Below, piece by piece: positions 39,801-45,570 of a stretch of 64,000 nt of DNA. Under the pieces are notes generated by a model. It was not told the origin of the DNA. It did not search any database and was given only the letters and a program-made list of their open reading frames with translations. Origin of the DNA: Phoebastria nigripes (taxonomy: Eukaryota > Chordata > Aves > Procellariiformes > Diomedeidae); assembly GCA_035582835.1 (NCBI GenBank), contig JAYKAV010003125.1, positions 62,001 through 126,000 on the forward strand. Direction: 5' to 3'. The position numbers and the translations under genes were made by a program. Within the stretch, counting starts at the first letter, position 1, and every line of letters begins with the position of its first letter.

Positions 39801-42800
39801 TACTTTTCTTCTTAGAAAAGCTTCTGCTTTATCTCTCTTTATTCTAGTCATATGCAGTGTGGGCCAAATAATTTGAAATTTTACTTTCACTTAAAATGCT
39901 TGCTTAAGAATTGAGACTAAATGGTTCAGGTATTAGAAGCTAACTCTGTCTTTAAGCTACGGATTAGTAACAGTCACTGTAATTTTAATTGAATATGATG
40001 TACAGCTTTTTCCTATCCTTGTGTTTAAGTAGACAAAAGTAATTTTAATATATAAATCTGTTCTGTGTTTTCTGTTAAAACTTTGTTTGATACCACTTTA
40101 TAGGCTTTAAGACAGACATCTGGAGTATTGTAGCTCTAGCACCAGAGATTCTCAGTCCTCACTTTTCTCTGTTATTAAGCCAAGGTAGTTCTGTTGATAT
40201 TGGCAAGTAATTAGTGCTACAGGAGCAGATCAGTAGATGAAAGCAGTTGATTCTGAGAATCCTGCATCTTCACTGCAGTATGCTTCAGAGGTGTTATTTT
40301 AGACCAGACTTATGTTCTCTGGACAGAATGCCCATACTGTGCACGTATTCAGAGCTGTGTGGAACATCCGTTGTTGGTTTGGACTCTTGAGGACCCAGCT
40401 CCATTAGGAGTTGGGGCACTTGTGGATGAGAGCTTCCAGTTCATTTTCCTCAAAAAGAAATCTAGTTTGCATACCCCAGGACTGCTCTGTAAACCAAACC
40501 AGTATGTGGGAACAATCAAGGAATGTGCCTCAAAACCATGGTAGTGTTTCACACCAAACAGTTAATGTAAATGCAGCTGTAAGACAGGTTTTGTTACCTG
40601 GAAATACTTTTCCACAGACTGAAGGTATGTTTGCACATACTTTGCAACTACTCTGTATGCAGATGTGTAAATGTCACTTGTTTATAGTTCTGTTCTGAAG
40701 TTGTATGATTTTTTTCTTTCTTGCTGTAGAATTTTTCCCTGAATGATTTTTAAAATGTTAATATAAAATACCAATATAAAATAATAAAATACTCTAAATA
40801 AAGTTAAGTGAATATGTATAGCAAAGAGCAGCAAAAAAATTTGAGGTAGTAGCCTTTTAAAACAAAAAATATTCACAGCCTAGCTTCTCTCAGCCTCACT
40901 TGGCACGCAAATCTTAATTTTCTACACAATGAGAAAAAGAAAAAAAATCCCTTTAATTTCTAGGCTTCTGTAGCTTGGGATAGGTGTATGTTTGCACCTG
41001 GTAAAGTCATCTCTTGGATTCAAAATCATGTCTTATGCTACTCCCTTGAAGTAGTCTCATTCTAAAACCTGGCTTCATATAGATGATATGGCAGCTAGTT
41101 CATTAGTATAGCCCATATTTGATAGTCTAGCCACGGTTTGTATCATGCTTTAGAAAATGGGTTCATTGTTTTCATTAAACGAAAGTCAGATTTTGCATTC
41201 TAATTGTTCACTGAAATCCTCGTTTCTATATAATACAGTTATTATCATTCTCGCATTTTCTGGTCTTTTTGATGTCTGAATTTTTAGTTTTCTTACACTG
41301 TAACCAGTATTGTTTGCACTCTTAGAGTAGTAAGACTACATTTCATTCCTAATATTGGATGGACGGCTATTCTTTTTCAGCTACTGACTTACTAACAGAA
41401 TGGTTTCTTGAAATCCTATATGATTTTTCTTTTTATTGTGGGATTTTAGTGCATCACAATTGCTAGGTTTTGTTTATTCATCTGCAGTTCTCAGCAGAGG
41501 TGAATTATTTCATTGGACAACTGTTCTATCTAAATGAACTTACTGTTGTGCTTAGCGATCTAAAAGATCACTGTTCTTTGTGGATAATTGTTTTTGTGAT
41601 GGTGATTGTTGTGCAAAAACTTGTTCAATTTTATTTTTATACTCTGTTTTAATGGCATAAATGACTCGTGGGAAGGTATGCTGATGAGAGACAGCATGTT
41701 TCTGCATGAGAAATTAAATTTTTTTCTTCTTCTTCTTTTCTTCCTCCCCACTTCCTCTCCCTCCCTTCCTGTGTTTTGCCAAAAATGAGTGAGAATGAGA
41801 GGCTGGGTTTGGATGAAGCTGGGGTTTTGGTTACTAGAAGGTGAAGGAGATTGCGATGGATTCCTTTTATATGTTAAGGGCAGATTTGTCCTTTGAAGAG
41901 TTTCTCGGTGTGAATCTTGTGTGTGTGTGTGTGTGTACGTACATATATGTAATCCATCTGGGATTTCCATTGTGGAAACACTGCTCTGAGTGTGCTAATG
42001 AGGCATTAGTTATGCCTTTATTTAAACCCTTTTTTGTTGCATATCTGTGTTCAAAACTTATGCACATAAAGCATAATACTGTGCTTGTTAACTCTGCAAC
42101 TACACCTCACCCTCAAGCTGCTTGTTGAAAAGTAGTAGCTAAAGGTCATGTATATACACTGTTTCATAAAGAGTTGACTGGATTTTCATATGAAAACAAT
42201 TCTAAATATTTACTAGCATTTATACGGCGCTGTATAGCTTAAGTGTTTCTCTGGAATAGATGCAGTAATTAGGAATAATTATGGCAAGACCAGTTATGTC
42301 AGCCACAGCTGACAGGTGGTTCTGAGTTTTGGCTTTTGTGCTGGAACTTATATTTGAGGGAAAGCTGAAGACCTACCCTTTTTCCCCTTTTTTCTAGAAG
42401 TTTGAGAAAGAGGAGAAGAACTTGGATAGAAAATTTGTTTGTATATTCGAGAATGTGATTTACTGGTTTAGATAGTCCAATAAATGAAAAAAAAAAACTT
42501 TCTGTTTGACAGAAGTAGCAAATATAGGTTGTAATTTGGTAAAGACGTTGGCCTATCTCTTGAGTTAATTCCTTATTATGAATGAAAAATCGGTGTAATG
42601 TGATTAAAAGATTCTTATGACTACCTCGGTGACCGGTAAGATTTCACCACTCAAGGATATCTCAGCAGTCTCTTATCCCAACTCAAAATATTCCTCTGAC
42701 TTAAATTCGAAGTAGGAAATGGAATAGTGTAGGATTAGTTTATTTAAGTGAAAGTAAAACTTGAAAACAGATTTCTGAATGTTTGTAGTATGTAGTACCT

Positions 42801-44928
42801 CTTCCAGAATAACCATTTTCTCTAGAACTCAATATCATTTAGCATATAGGCAAATCACATGAATTATTTTAAATTCCTGGATCAGTAGAACAACATGTCT
42901 AGACTTTCAGCTTGAAAATATATCATAAAAACATAGTAGCAGGAAATAAAGTACAAATGCATTTTGATTAATGAGATATAATATGACCAAATATCTCTCT
43001 CATCTTTTGTCTGCATGTCACCATTTAGAGACTATTTTCAATTTAAGTTTAAAATTTTAAAAGTTAATTTGGGAGATTTATTTGCTCCTAATTTCACTTC
43101 CTATATAGAATTTATATCTGAAATCAGACCAACTGTTGTTCTTCCATCTCCCCCCCCTGCTTTATTATGTCTGTCACCACCATTTTAGGTAATTTGAGCT
43201 ACTTCTCATTCTGAAAAATTTTGAATGGGTTAGAAATTATATTAAACTTTTACCAAATTTAAACCTTTACAGCAAAAATTGAGCTCCATCATTGAAAGGA
43301 TAGGAGAAGCTGGTGTTCCTATAACAAATGAAGAGAAATATTAGAAACTAGTATTTAGGATTTTGACTGTTGGAATATGAACATATAGCAACATTGCATA
43401 TAGCAATATGACCAGACTATTTTGTATTTTTGTAGGTATAGATGGCATTTGAAGTATACAGTTCAGTCTTTCTCTGGAGCATTCTGACTCCCCGCCCCCC
43501 CCCCCTCCCCCCCCGTCACCCTAAAGCACTGCATGCATGTGGCTTTATTGAAATAATACAAGGTTTAAACAATCAGTTTGTCTACAAAGTTCATACGCTG
43601 TTATTTTAGATTTTATGCTGTATTTTAGATTTTATTATACAGTAAGATTCTCATTTATACTTGCGTAATTCAGTACTGATCTATATTTCCTTTTCATAAA
43701 CATACAGTTTTACTCTGAAAAGTGACTGAAAATGCTACTTCACAGATTCACTTTTTCAGTGAATCCAAATTTGTAGTTGCTCAACTAAATTTTAGATTTA
43801 AGTTAATTTACATTTCCAACTGTTAGCTTTTTTCCTCGCTTTACTCTCATTAGTATTGCAGAGTCAATTTGACAGTATAAAGGTACGAACTGGCTTCTTT
43901 TTCTTGCACGTCATCAAAAAAAGTTTCCAAGTAGTTGAAAGTAGTGGTAGTATCTGCATCTGTGTCGAAGAGGCTGCGCAGGTAGAGGAATGTAACATTG
44001 TATTTTGGAAAATTCCATGTGTCACACAAAGGGGATAACTTAACCTTCCTTTCTGGAGATAAAATGCAAGAACTAAGGAGTACAATTGACTGCTAAATAC
44101 AAAGCTGCATTTGTGAATAGGTAAGAAAAATGCAGCTGTTAATTAAATTCAGCCCATCTTGCTATTAAAATTTGTGAGAAATACTGAATAGGAAATCTAC
44201 AATACCACTTTCTGAGTGTCACTGTGCAGAGTACAGCCATGTGTTGCTTTATTTCCTTTTTTATAAAAATAACTTGTTTTGTTTTTTTCAGCAAACAAGA
44301 GCATGACTCTTCAGACGAAACAAAAGAATGCAATAGAAATCAAACTAAAAAAGTTGCATCAGTTGAAAAGAATGAAGAAAGCTCATCATTGTCAAATACA
44401 GAAAATGTTCCTAGTTTGGAACTCCCTGACAACAGCTCAAAGAATTCTTTGCGTGAGAAAGGAGCATGTTGTGATTCAGATAATAACAAACAATTAGTAG
44501 ATGAGAAACAAAAATGTATTCATGATGAAAGTGAGTTGAAAATTTGCCAAAGTTCAGATAATGTTATCTTGAATGAGCAGACTAAAGTACATAGCTTGGA
44601 TGAAACTACACTTTCAGCAATGAACGCAAGGGACTTAAAACTAACATTGGGTGAAGATGTTAGTTTTGAGCAGTTCTTGAGAAAAAGAGATGAACCTGAA
44701 TCTGTTAGTTCAGACATTAGTGAACAAGGCAGTATTCATTTGGAGCCTTTGACTCCATCAGAGGTACTAGAGCATGAAGCTACTGAAATTCTTCAAAAAG
44801 GTAATGTTGCACCTTCATCAAAGAAAGCTGGACAACTCTCTGAACAAACAGATGAGACTTCTAAAGAAAGCAGTCCCAACAGAATGGAAACAACTGTAAA
44901 CAAGACAGACGAAAATGAAGCAAGCTGA
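2184..44928 (+). CDS. ZNF280D: ZNF280D, zinc finger protein 280D (suppressor of hairy wing homolog 4), 5'-partial, 18 exons
   Basis: Joined exons: 2184-2249, 2357-2727, 8697-8814, 12840-13007, 15581-15690, 17437-17666, 20078-20235, 20675-20775, 20872-21018, 21617-21751, 23350-23594, 24791-24931, 26619-26681, 27259-27377, 27569-27605, 35946-35991, 38965-39020, 44292-44928. After the 2-nt split codon they give 981 codons plus TGA, with phases matching at every GT-AG junction. The product is a nuclear C2H2 zinc-finger protein, presumed DNA-binding; its role is poorly defined. Seen: a C2HC finger (CPKC, then H and C across exons 5/6), about eight C2H2 fingers, a basic linker in exon 11 and an acidic tail. 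From memory, human ZNF280D is about 979 aa and shares blocks such as [27 protein letters not shown] and [14 protein letters not shown]. The tail fits ZNF280D rather than its paralogue ZNF280C. The acidic start of the protein lies upstream of the window. The protein looks longer than human, mainly because of the exon 2 repeat. Confidence 0.96.
2357..2727 (+). CDS. ZNF280D: ZNF280D coding exon 2, Pro-Val-Ser repeat exon
   Basis: The acceptor is CCTTTGCAACAG and the donor is GTAAAT. The exon reads [15 protein letters not shown], then about 110 residues rich in Ser, Pro, Val, Thr and Gln, ending in phase 0. No globular domain is visible. The second half is built from repeats of the type QPVSRPV/T ([38 protein letters not shown]). 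As I remember the human protein, the matching stretch contains one such unit (VQPFSKP) and is about 60-70 residues shorter, so this looks like expansion by internal duplication. An in-frame ATG at 2338 precedes the splice site and is intronic. Confidence 0.93.
2728..8696. other. Intron 2 of ZNF280D
   Basis: About 6 kb of AT-rich non-coding sequence. It contains a C-rich tract (5325-5355), T-runs (6427-6442 and about 7449-7463) and several short unconvincing open frames such as 6162-6545 on the minus strand, which is translated partly from the T-run. A weak CR1-like patch may lie near 3395. Nothing else was recognised. Confidence 0.6.
5325..5355 (-). other. C-rich tract with G-quadruplex pattern on the minus strand
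   Basis: The + strand has four C runs of 5, 5, 5 and 8 bases separated by AT, A and AT. The minus strand therefore reads G8, G5, G5, G5 with loops of one to two bases, a canonical G-quadruplex pattern. The intronic RNA of ZNF280D would carry the C-rich version. Confidence 0.7.
8697..8814 (+). CDS. ZNF280D: ZNF280D coding exon 3
   Basis: The acceptor is AATATCTTATTAG and the donor is GTGGGT. The exon reads [16 protein letters not shown], then ILFGVRQ and [13 protein letters not shown]. The positions correspond to the human stretch around ELLFDLTQDTGLSHYQGGP. It is predicted to be disordered, with no finger. It ends one base into a Gly codon (phase 1), matching exon 4. Confidence 0.92.
8815..12839. 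other. Intron 3 of ZNF280D
   Basis: About 4 kb, AT-rich, with two N bases (near 9444 and 11690) and T-runs near 9355 and 11432. The short open frames here (10308-10755, 10914-11322 and 11686-11892) lack similarity I can recognise and lack consistent splice signals. No repeat family was identified. Confidence 0.6.
12840..13007 (+). CDS. ZNF280D: ZNF280D coding exon 4
   Basis: The acceptor is ACCACTGTAG and the donor is GTAGGG. The exon reads [19 protein letters not shown], then [12 protein letters not shown], and a Ser/Thr/Pro/Val-rich stretch ending SQNVSSK. SKRP-TSE and the PKK-KP patch are shared with human ZNF280D as I remember it. The basic patch KRP...PKKAKP could be a nuclear localisation signal (inference). 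It is phase 1 at both ends, so skipping it would keep the frame. Confidence 0.94.
13008..15580. other. Intron 4 of ZNF280D
   Basis: About 2.6 kb. It holds a decayed CR1 3' end (13515-13668) and otherwise nothing recognised. One N occurs near 14716. The open frames at 14285-14491 and 14838-15065 look accidental. Confidence 0.6.
13515..13668 (+). mobile_element. Degenerate CR1 LINE 3' end
   Basis: The sequence contains diagnostic CR1 3'-end phrases in order and diverged: GTTGTGGAATCTCCATCCTTGGAG, ACACGGCTCTGAGCATCCTGAT, AGGTTGGACTTG, ACAGGTCCAACCTAAATTATTC and AGTGATTCTGT. It is sense relative to ZNF280D, 5'-truncated as usual for CR1, and older than the copy at 36.3 kb. Confidence 0.85.
15581..15690 (+). 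CDS. ZNF280D: ZNF280D coding exon 5, first zinc finger (C2HC)
   Basis: The acceptor is AATTTTACAG and the donor is GTAAAA. The exon reads [20 protein letters not shown], then [16 protein letters not shown]. The two Cys (CPKC) and the first His (NHMK) of the finger are here. The fourth ligand is a Cys in the first residues of exon 6 (YCC), giving C-x2-C-x12-H-x3-C. This block is nearly identical across ZNF280C and ZNF280D. It ends in phase 0. Confidence 0.97.
15691..17436. other. Intron 5 of ZNF280D
   Basis: About 1.7 kb of AT-rich sequence. The only structured element seen is a duplicated 14-bp palindrome at 16666-16697. The minus-strand frame at 15801-16025 has no support. Confidence 0.6.
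16666..16697. repeat. Tandem pair of perfect 14-bp palindromes
   Basis: TACTGTATACAGTA occurs at 16666-16679 and again at 16684-16697, separated by TATT (18-bp period). Each copy is its own reverse complement, and together they can form one larger inverted repeat. No known element was recognised. Confidence 0.9.
17437..17666 (+). CDS. ZNF280D: ZNF280D coding exon 6, conserved linker and first half of finger 2
   Basis: A strong polypyrimidine acceptor (CTCTTCTCCCCCTTTCCATCCAG) and the donor GTATTT. The exon reads [18 protein letters not shown], then [18 protein letters not shown], then [34 protein letters not shown] is a hallmark of the ZNF280 family. FKCFSC supplies the two Cys of finger 2; its His ligands lie in exon 7. 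It ends two bases into an Arg codon. Confidence 0.97.
17667..20077. other. Intron 6 of ZNF280D
   Basis: About 2.4 kb with T-rich tracts at about 19096-19128 (T-runs broken by single C) and 19921-19943 (T23). One N lies near 19629. No coding or recognised repeat sequence was found. Confidence 0.6.
20078..20235 (+). CDS. ZNF280D: ZNF280D coding exon 7, fingers 2 (second half) and 3
   Basis: The acceptor is ATCGTTTAAAG, with an unusually weak pyrimidine tract, and the donor is GTAAGT. The exon reads [20 protein letters not shown], completing finger 2 with its His ligands, then [23 protein letters not shown], a C-x2-C-x12-H-x4-H finger. It is nearly identical to ZNF280C/D as remembered. It ends one base into a Thr codon. 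Confidence 0.97.
20236..20674. other. Intron 7 of ZNF280D
   Basis: 439 bp, AT-rich, with a strong pyrimidine tract before the acceptor CTAG at 20671-20674. Nothing else was seen. Confidence 0.7.
20675..20775 (+). CDS. ZNF280D: ZNF280D coding exon 8, finger 4 and start of finger 5
   Basis: The exon completes Thr and reads [20 protein letters not shown], then [13 protein letters not shown]. Finger 4 is C-x2-C-x12-H-x4-H. The first Cys of finger 5 (YVCQ) is at the exon end, so the intron splits that finger between its two Cys. The donor is GTATCT. The next intron is only 96 bp. Confidence 0.97.
20872..21018 (+). CDS. ZNF280D: ZNF280D coding exon 9, fingers 5 and 6
   Basis: The acceptor is CTTGTTTTAG and the donor is GTAAGC. 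The exon reads [20 protein letters not shown], completing finger 5, then [19 protein letters not shown] and YMRHQ as finger 6 (C-x2-C-x12-H-x3-H). It is 49 codons, phase 0 at both ends, so skipping it would delete most of two fingers without a frameshift. Confidence 0.97.
21019..21616. other. Intron 9 of ZNF280D
   Basis: 598 bp, AT-rich. An open frame at 21297-21533 has no similarity I recognise. No repeat was seen. Confidence 0.65.
21617..21751 (+). CDS. ZNF280D: ZNF280D coding exon 10, finger 7
   Basis: The acceptor is CATTTTTAAAAG and the donor is GTAAGT. The exon reads [20 protein letters not shown], then [11 protein letters not shown] and [14 protein letters not shown]. Finger 7 is C-x2-C-x12-H-x3-H, followed by the family linker [11 protein letters not shown]. 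It is 45 codons, phase 0 at both ends. Confidence 0.97.
21752..23349. other. Intron 10 of ZNF280D
   Basis: About 1.6 kb with a T28 run (21863-21890). Overlapping small open frames on both strands at 21904-22307 look accidental. No repeat family was recognised. Confidence 0.6.
21863..21890 (+). repeat. Poly-T run, 28 bases
   Basis: An uninterrupted run of T lying about 110 bases after the exon 10 donor. No retrocopy body or target-site duplication was recognised beside it, so it may be a simple homopolymer. Confidence 0.9.
23350..23594 (+). CDS. ZNF280D: ZNF280D coding exon 11, basic low-complexity linker
   Basis: The acceptor is CATACTTGTAG and the donor is GTAAAA. The exon starts [13 protein letters not shown], a block shared with ZNF280C/D, then Ser/Thr-rich sequence, then a Lys/Asn/Ser/Thr-rich stretch ([20 protein letters not shown]) and NALHNL-like TALHNL. 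There is no finger. The basic composition suggests nucleic-acid contact or nuclear targeting (inference). The human equivalent is a longer SKPNTSK-type repeat region. It ends two bases into an Arg codon. Confidence 0.95.
23595..24790. other. Intron 11 of ZNF280D
   Basis: About 1.2 kb, AT-rich. Nothing recognised apart from the splice signals. Confidence 0.6.
24791..24931 (+). CDS. ZNF280D: ZNF280D coding exon 12, atypical Cys/His module
   Basis: The acceptor is TTACTGTTAG and the donor is GTAAGA. The exon reads [20 protein letters not shown], then [19 protein letters not shown] and AYVNHMM. HKCIEC is followed by His at SHFPAYVH rather than at the usual finger spacing. HCSLC then opens a standard C2H2 finger whose last His (SFH) is in exon 13. 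The block is conserved with human (KCIECCSEIKDFANHFP). Confidence 0.96.
24932..26618. other. Intron 12 of ZNF280D
   Basis: About 1.7 kb. Several open frames on both strands (25135-26029) are unsupported by similarity or splice phase. No repeat was recognised. Confidence 0.6.
26619..26681 (+). CDS. ZNF280D: ZNF280D coding exon 13 (63 nt)
   Basis: The acceptor is TTTTTTTATATTTAG and the donor is GTAATT. The exon reads [20 protein letters not shown] then L and a split Arg. It supplies the last His of the finger opened in exon 12. The human counterpart reads FHSNRPSKRFCIFKKHSENLR. It has 63 bases and the same phase at both ends, so it can be skipped in frame, although that would break the finger. 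Confidence 0.95.
26682..27258. other. Intron 13 of ZNF280D
   Basis: 577 bp, AT-rich, with a T-run just before 27174. Nothing else recognised. Confidence 0.65.
27259..27377 (+). CDS. ZNF280D: ZNF280D coding exon 14, last zinc finger
   Basis: The acceptor is CTCTTTTCTAG and the donor is GTGAGT. The exon reads [20 protein letters not shown], then [19 protein letters not shown]. The spacing is C-x2-C-x14-H-x4-H, slightly longer than the standard finger and as in the rest of the family. It ends one base into a Val codon. Confidence 0.96.
27569..27605 (+). CDS. ZNF280D: ZNF280D coding exon 15 (37 nt)
   Basis: The acceptor is TTTATTTTCAG and the donor is GTAAGT. The exon reads [12 protein letters not shown] plus two bases of a Glu codon, matching human VSVCIPTSEHLSE. 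An 8.3-kb intron follows. Confidence 0.92.
30320..32000 (-). pseudogene. Decayed intronless relic of a probable mobile-element protein, antisense to ZNF280D
   Basis: Minus-strand translation in shifting frames gives an ordered set of fragments: [12 protein letters not shown] (31546-31511); [19 protein letters not shown] (31439-31383, another frame); [20 protein letters not shown] (31369-31310) then two stops and [18 protein letters not shown] (from 31303); [16 protein letters not shown] (ending at 30897); [14 protein letters not shown] (near 30655); and GPLPDYN (near 30487). The order and motifs (AxAxYHxxCY, STKxHIxxK..EFG, SxxQDxVYAV, xxIDRLExT) resemble a widespread, poorly named family of large proteins common in fish and invertebrate genomes and probably transposon-encoded. 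That attribution is from memory. Stops and frameshifts show it is dead. Ends are uncertain and no terminal repeats were identified. Confidence 0.55.
30601..30645 (+). repeat. Direct duplication of a 20-bp unit
   Basis: GCAGTGTTTCTTTGCTGCTC occurs at 30601-30620 and again, identical, at 30626-30645 (25-bp period). It lies inside the antisense relic and duplicates its EQQRNTA codons, so it probably arose after the copy died. Confidence 0.9.
32618..32720 (+). mobile_element. MIR-like SINE remnant
   Basis: ATAATAATAGTTATTATG, followed about 20 bases later by CCCCATTTTACAGGTGAG, AAACTGGAGACAG and GTCAAGTAACATGAATGTCAC, follows the order of the MIR core (CCCCATTTTACAGATGAGGAAACTGAGGC, then TTAAGTAACTTGCCCAAGGTCAC). 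It is diverged, as expected for an ancient SINE. Confidence 0.6.
35946..35991 (+). CDS. ZNF280D: ZNF280D coding exon 16 (46-nt micro-exon)
   Basis: The acceptor is TTCATTATCCACTAG and the donor is GTAATG. The first G completes the Glu codon from exon 15, then [15 protein letters not shown], ending in phase 0. Human ZNF280D as remembered has LKKEAPAKEQEPVSKE at this point. Length modulo 3 is exactly what is needed to join exons 15 and 17 in frame. A second in-frame AG lies at 35968-35969, which would give a 22-nt version. The position rests on phase and weak similarity, so it is less certain than the other exons. Confidence 0.75.
35992..38964. other. Intron 16 of ZNF280D
   Basis: About 3 kb. 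It holds the best-preserved CR1 fragment (36289-36613) and T- and C-rich runs near 36700, 37220, 37355 and 38760-38800. The remainder is unannotated AT-rich sequence. The open frames in this interval are either CR1 or homopolymer-driven. Confidence 0.65.
36289..36613 (+). mobile_element. CR1 LINE, 5'-truncated, with readable ORF2 C-terminus and 3' UTR
   Basis: The segment reads in frame through typical CR1 ORF2 C-terminal motifs ([53 protein letters not shown], stop at 36524-36526). It then runs through the CR1 3' UTR (GGGGGTTGGACTAGATGACC, AAAGGTCCCTTGCAACCCAA) to the terminal ATTCTATGATTCTATG repeat. CR1 is the dominant LINE of birds and non-avian reptiles. Truncation leaves no reverse transcriptase domain. 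The intact reading frame of the tail suggests a comparatively recent insertion. Confidence 0.95.
38965..39020 (+). CDS. ZNF280D: ZNF280D coding exon 17 (56 nt)
   Basis: The acceptor is TTAATTATTACAG and the donor is GTAAAT. The exon reads [18 protein letters not shown] plus two bases of a Ser codon. It aligns with human IARPNMAERETETSNSES as remembered, and the AG|C Ser codon runs straight into KQEH of the last exon (human SKQDK). Confidence 0.87.
41918..41936 (+). repeat. (TG)n microsatellite
   Basis: About nine and a half TG units followed by ACGTACATATATG, a typical dinucleotide microsatellite in intron 17. Confidence 0.95.
43488..43514 (-). other. C-rich tract, G-quadruplex-type on the minus strand
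   Basis: C-runs of 4-5, 11 and 8 bases are interrupted only by single G and T. The minus strand has G-runs long enough to form a quadruplex with one-base loops. Runs like this are often mis-sized in assemblies. Confidence 0.7.
43598..43637 (+). repeat. Short imperfect direct repeat
   Basis: CTGTTATTTTAGATTTTAT is followed at once by CTGTATTTTAGATTTTATT, two near-identical copies with a period of about 20 bp. It looks like simple local duplication in intron 17. Confidence 0.75.
44292..44928 (+). CDS. ZNF280D: ZNF280D last coding exon, acidic C-terminus
   Basis: The acceptor is TTGTTTTGTTTTTTTCAG. The exon completes Ser and reads [20 protein letters not shown], continuing through Ser/Glu/Asn-rich sequence to [20 protein letters not shown], then [19 protein letters not shown] and [10 protein letters not shown], and ends DENEAS with TGA at 44926-44928. 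The block from [14 protein letters not shown] to EATEILQKG is nearly identical to human ZNF280D as remembered, while the flanking sequence has diverged, marking this segment as the constrained part of the tail. The upstream ATG at 44224 is intronic. Confidence 0.97.
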
Positions 44929-45550
44929 AATTATGTTAATTTTATTGTTTGTTATTAACAATGGTAAGAACACCATGGACCATTCCTGATGAGTGTGCTC
45001 ATTGATGCTAATTATTAGAAATAAAAAAGGGGGTGGGGGGGAGAGGGAGGAGAGGAAAGAGGCACTAAAGGGAACTTTTGCATATGAAGGTAGCATGTAT
45101 GTGTATGTAACTAAATTTACAAAAGGTAACACGTTCAAATATATCTTCCTGTCTCTTGGATGTGATATATCTTATCAGATTGACATTTGAAAGGAGGAAT
45201 AAATTCTAATTTTTATAGTTAACTAGCCCGGGATAAGGTGATTTGTTTGCCAAGAAAATATTTTTTTAAATCCTTCAGTGTGAATATCATTAAAAGTGGA
45301 ATTTAGTATGAATTCACTTCTGATGCTGAAATGGAGCACACTTGTAATGATGGTTATTGGTCTGCTGATAATTGGGGTAAACATAACTCTTTGGACTTGG
45401 TGTCACATTCCTGTCTGTAAAAGCATGTAAACAGAATTATATGAATCTATGCACCTCTGTACAGGTGTAATCCTGCCAGGCTGTAAGCTTACCTTAATAA
45501 ACTTTCAGTGAAAGTGGAATTATTACAATAAAAATATATATTTGTGGGGT
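44929..45550 (+). other. ZNF280D: ZNF280D 3' untranslated region (proximal form)
   Basis: From the stop codon to the inferred cleavage site after the paired AATAAA signals at 45496 and 45527. It contains an early AATAAA (45020-45025) followed by a G-rich tract (45029-45055). A longer 3' UTR reaching the AATAAA signals at 48788, 48845 or 49566 is possible; sequence alone cannot decide. Confidence 0.7.
45020..45056 (+). promoter_or_regulatory. Early AATAAA with adjacent G-rich, quadruplex-capable tract in 3' UTR
   Basis: AATAAA at 45020-45025 is followed within four bases by G5-T-G7-AGA-G3-A-GG. The G runs allow a G-quadruplex in the mRNA with loops of one to three bases, about 100 nt after the stop codon. 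G-rich auxiliary elements bound by hnRNP H/F are known to help some weak poly(A) sites, so a short-3'UTR isoform is possible. Confidence 0.5.
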
Positions 45551-45570
45551 TTTCAGTGTGCAGGCTGTGC
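45496..45570 (+). terminator. Probable ZNF280D poly(A) site
   Basis: Two AATAAA hexamers (45496-45501 and 45527-45532) are followed by the GT-rich sequence TTTGTGGGGTTTTCAGTGTG at 45541-45560, the expected order for a cleavage site near 45545-45555. It is about 570-620 nt after the stop codon. Confidence 0.75.

Larger units (their letters stand above)
39021..44291. other. Intron 17 of ZNF280D, 5.3 kb
   Basis: AT-rich. It contains a (TG)n microsatellite (41918-41936), a C-rich tract (43488-43514), a short direct repeat (43598-43637) and an exon-like open segment at 40320-40625 described under findings. A poly-A run lies near 39758. No mobile element was recognised. Confidence 0.6.

Noticed and set aside
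44224..44291. ATG-initiated extension upstream of the last exon
   Set aside because: The hydrophobic run [11 protein letters not shown] is translation of the pyrimidine-rich 3' end of the intron.
44818..45138. Minus-strand open frame of 106 codons across the stop codon and 3' UTR
   Set aside because: It is antisense to the conserved ZNF280D tail and the G-rich tract, with low-complexity Pro/Ser/Leu content and no similarity.
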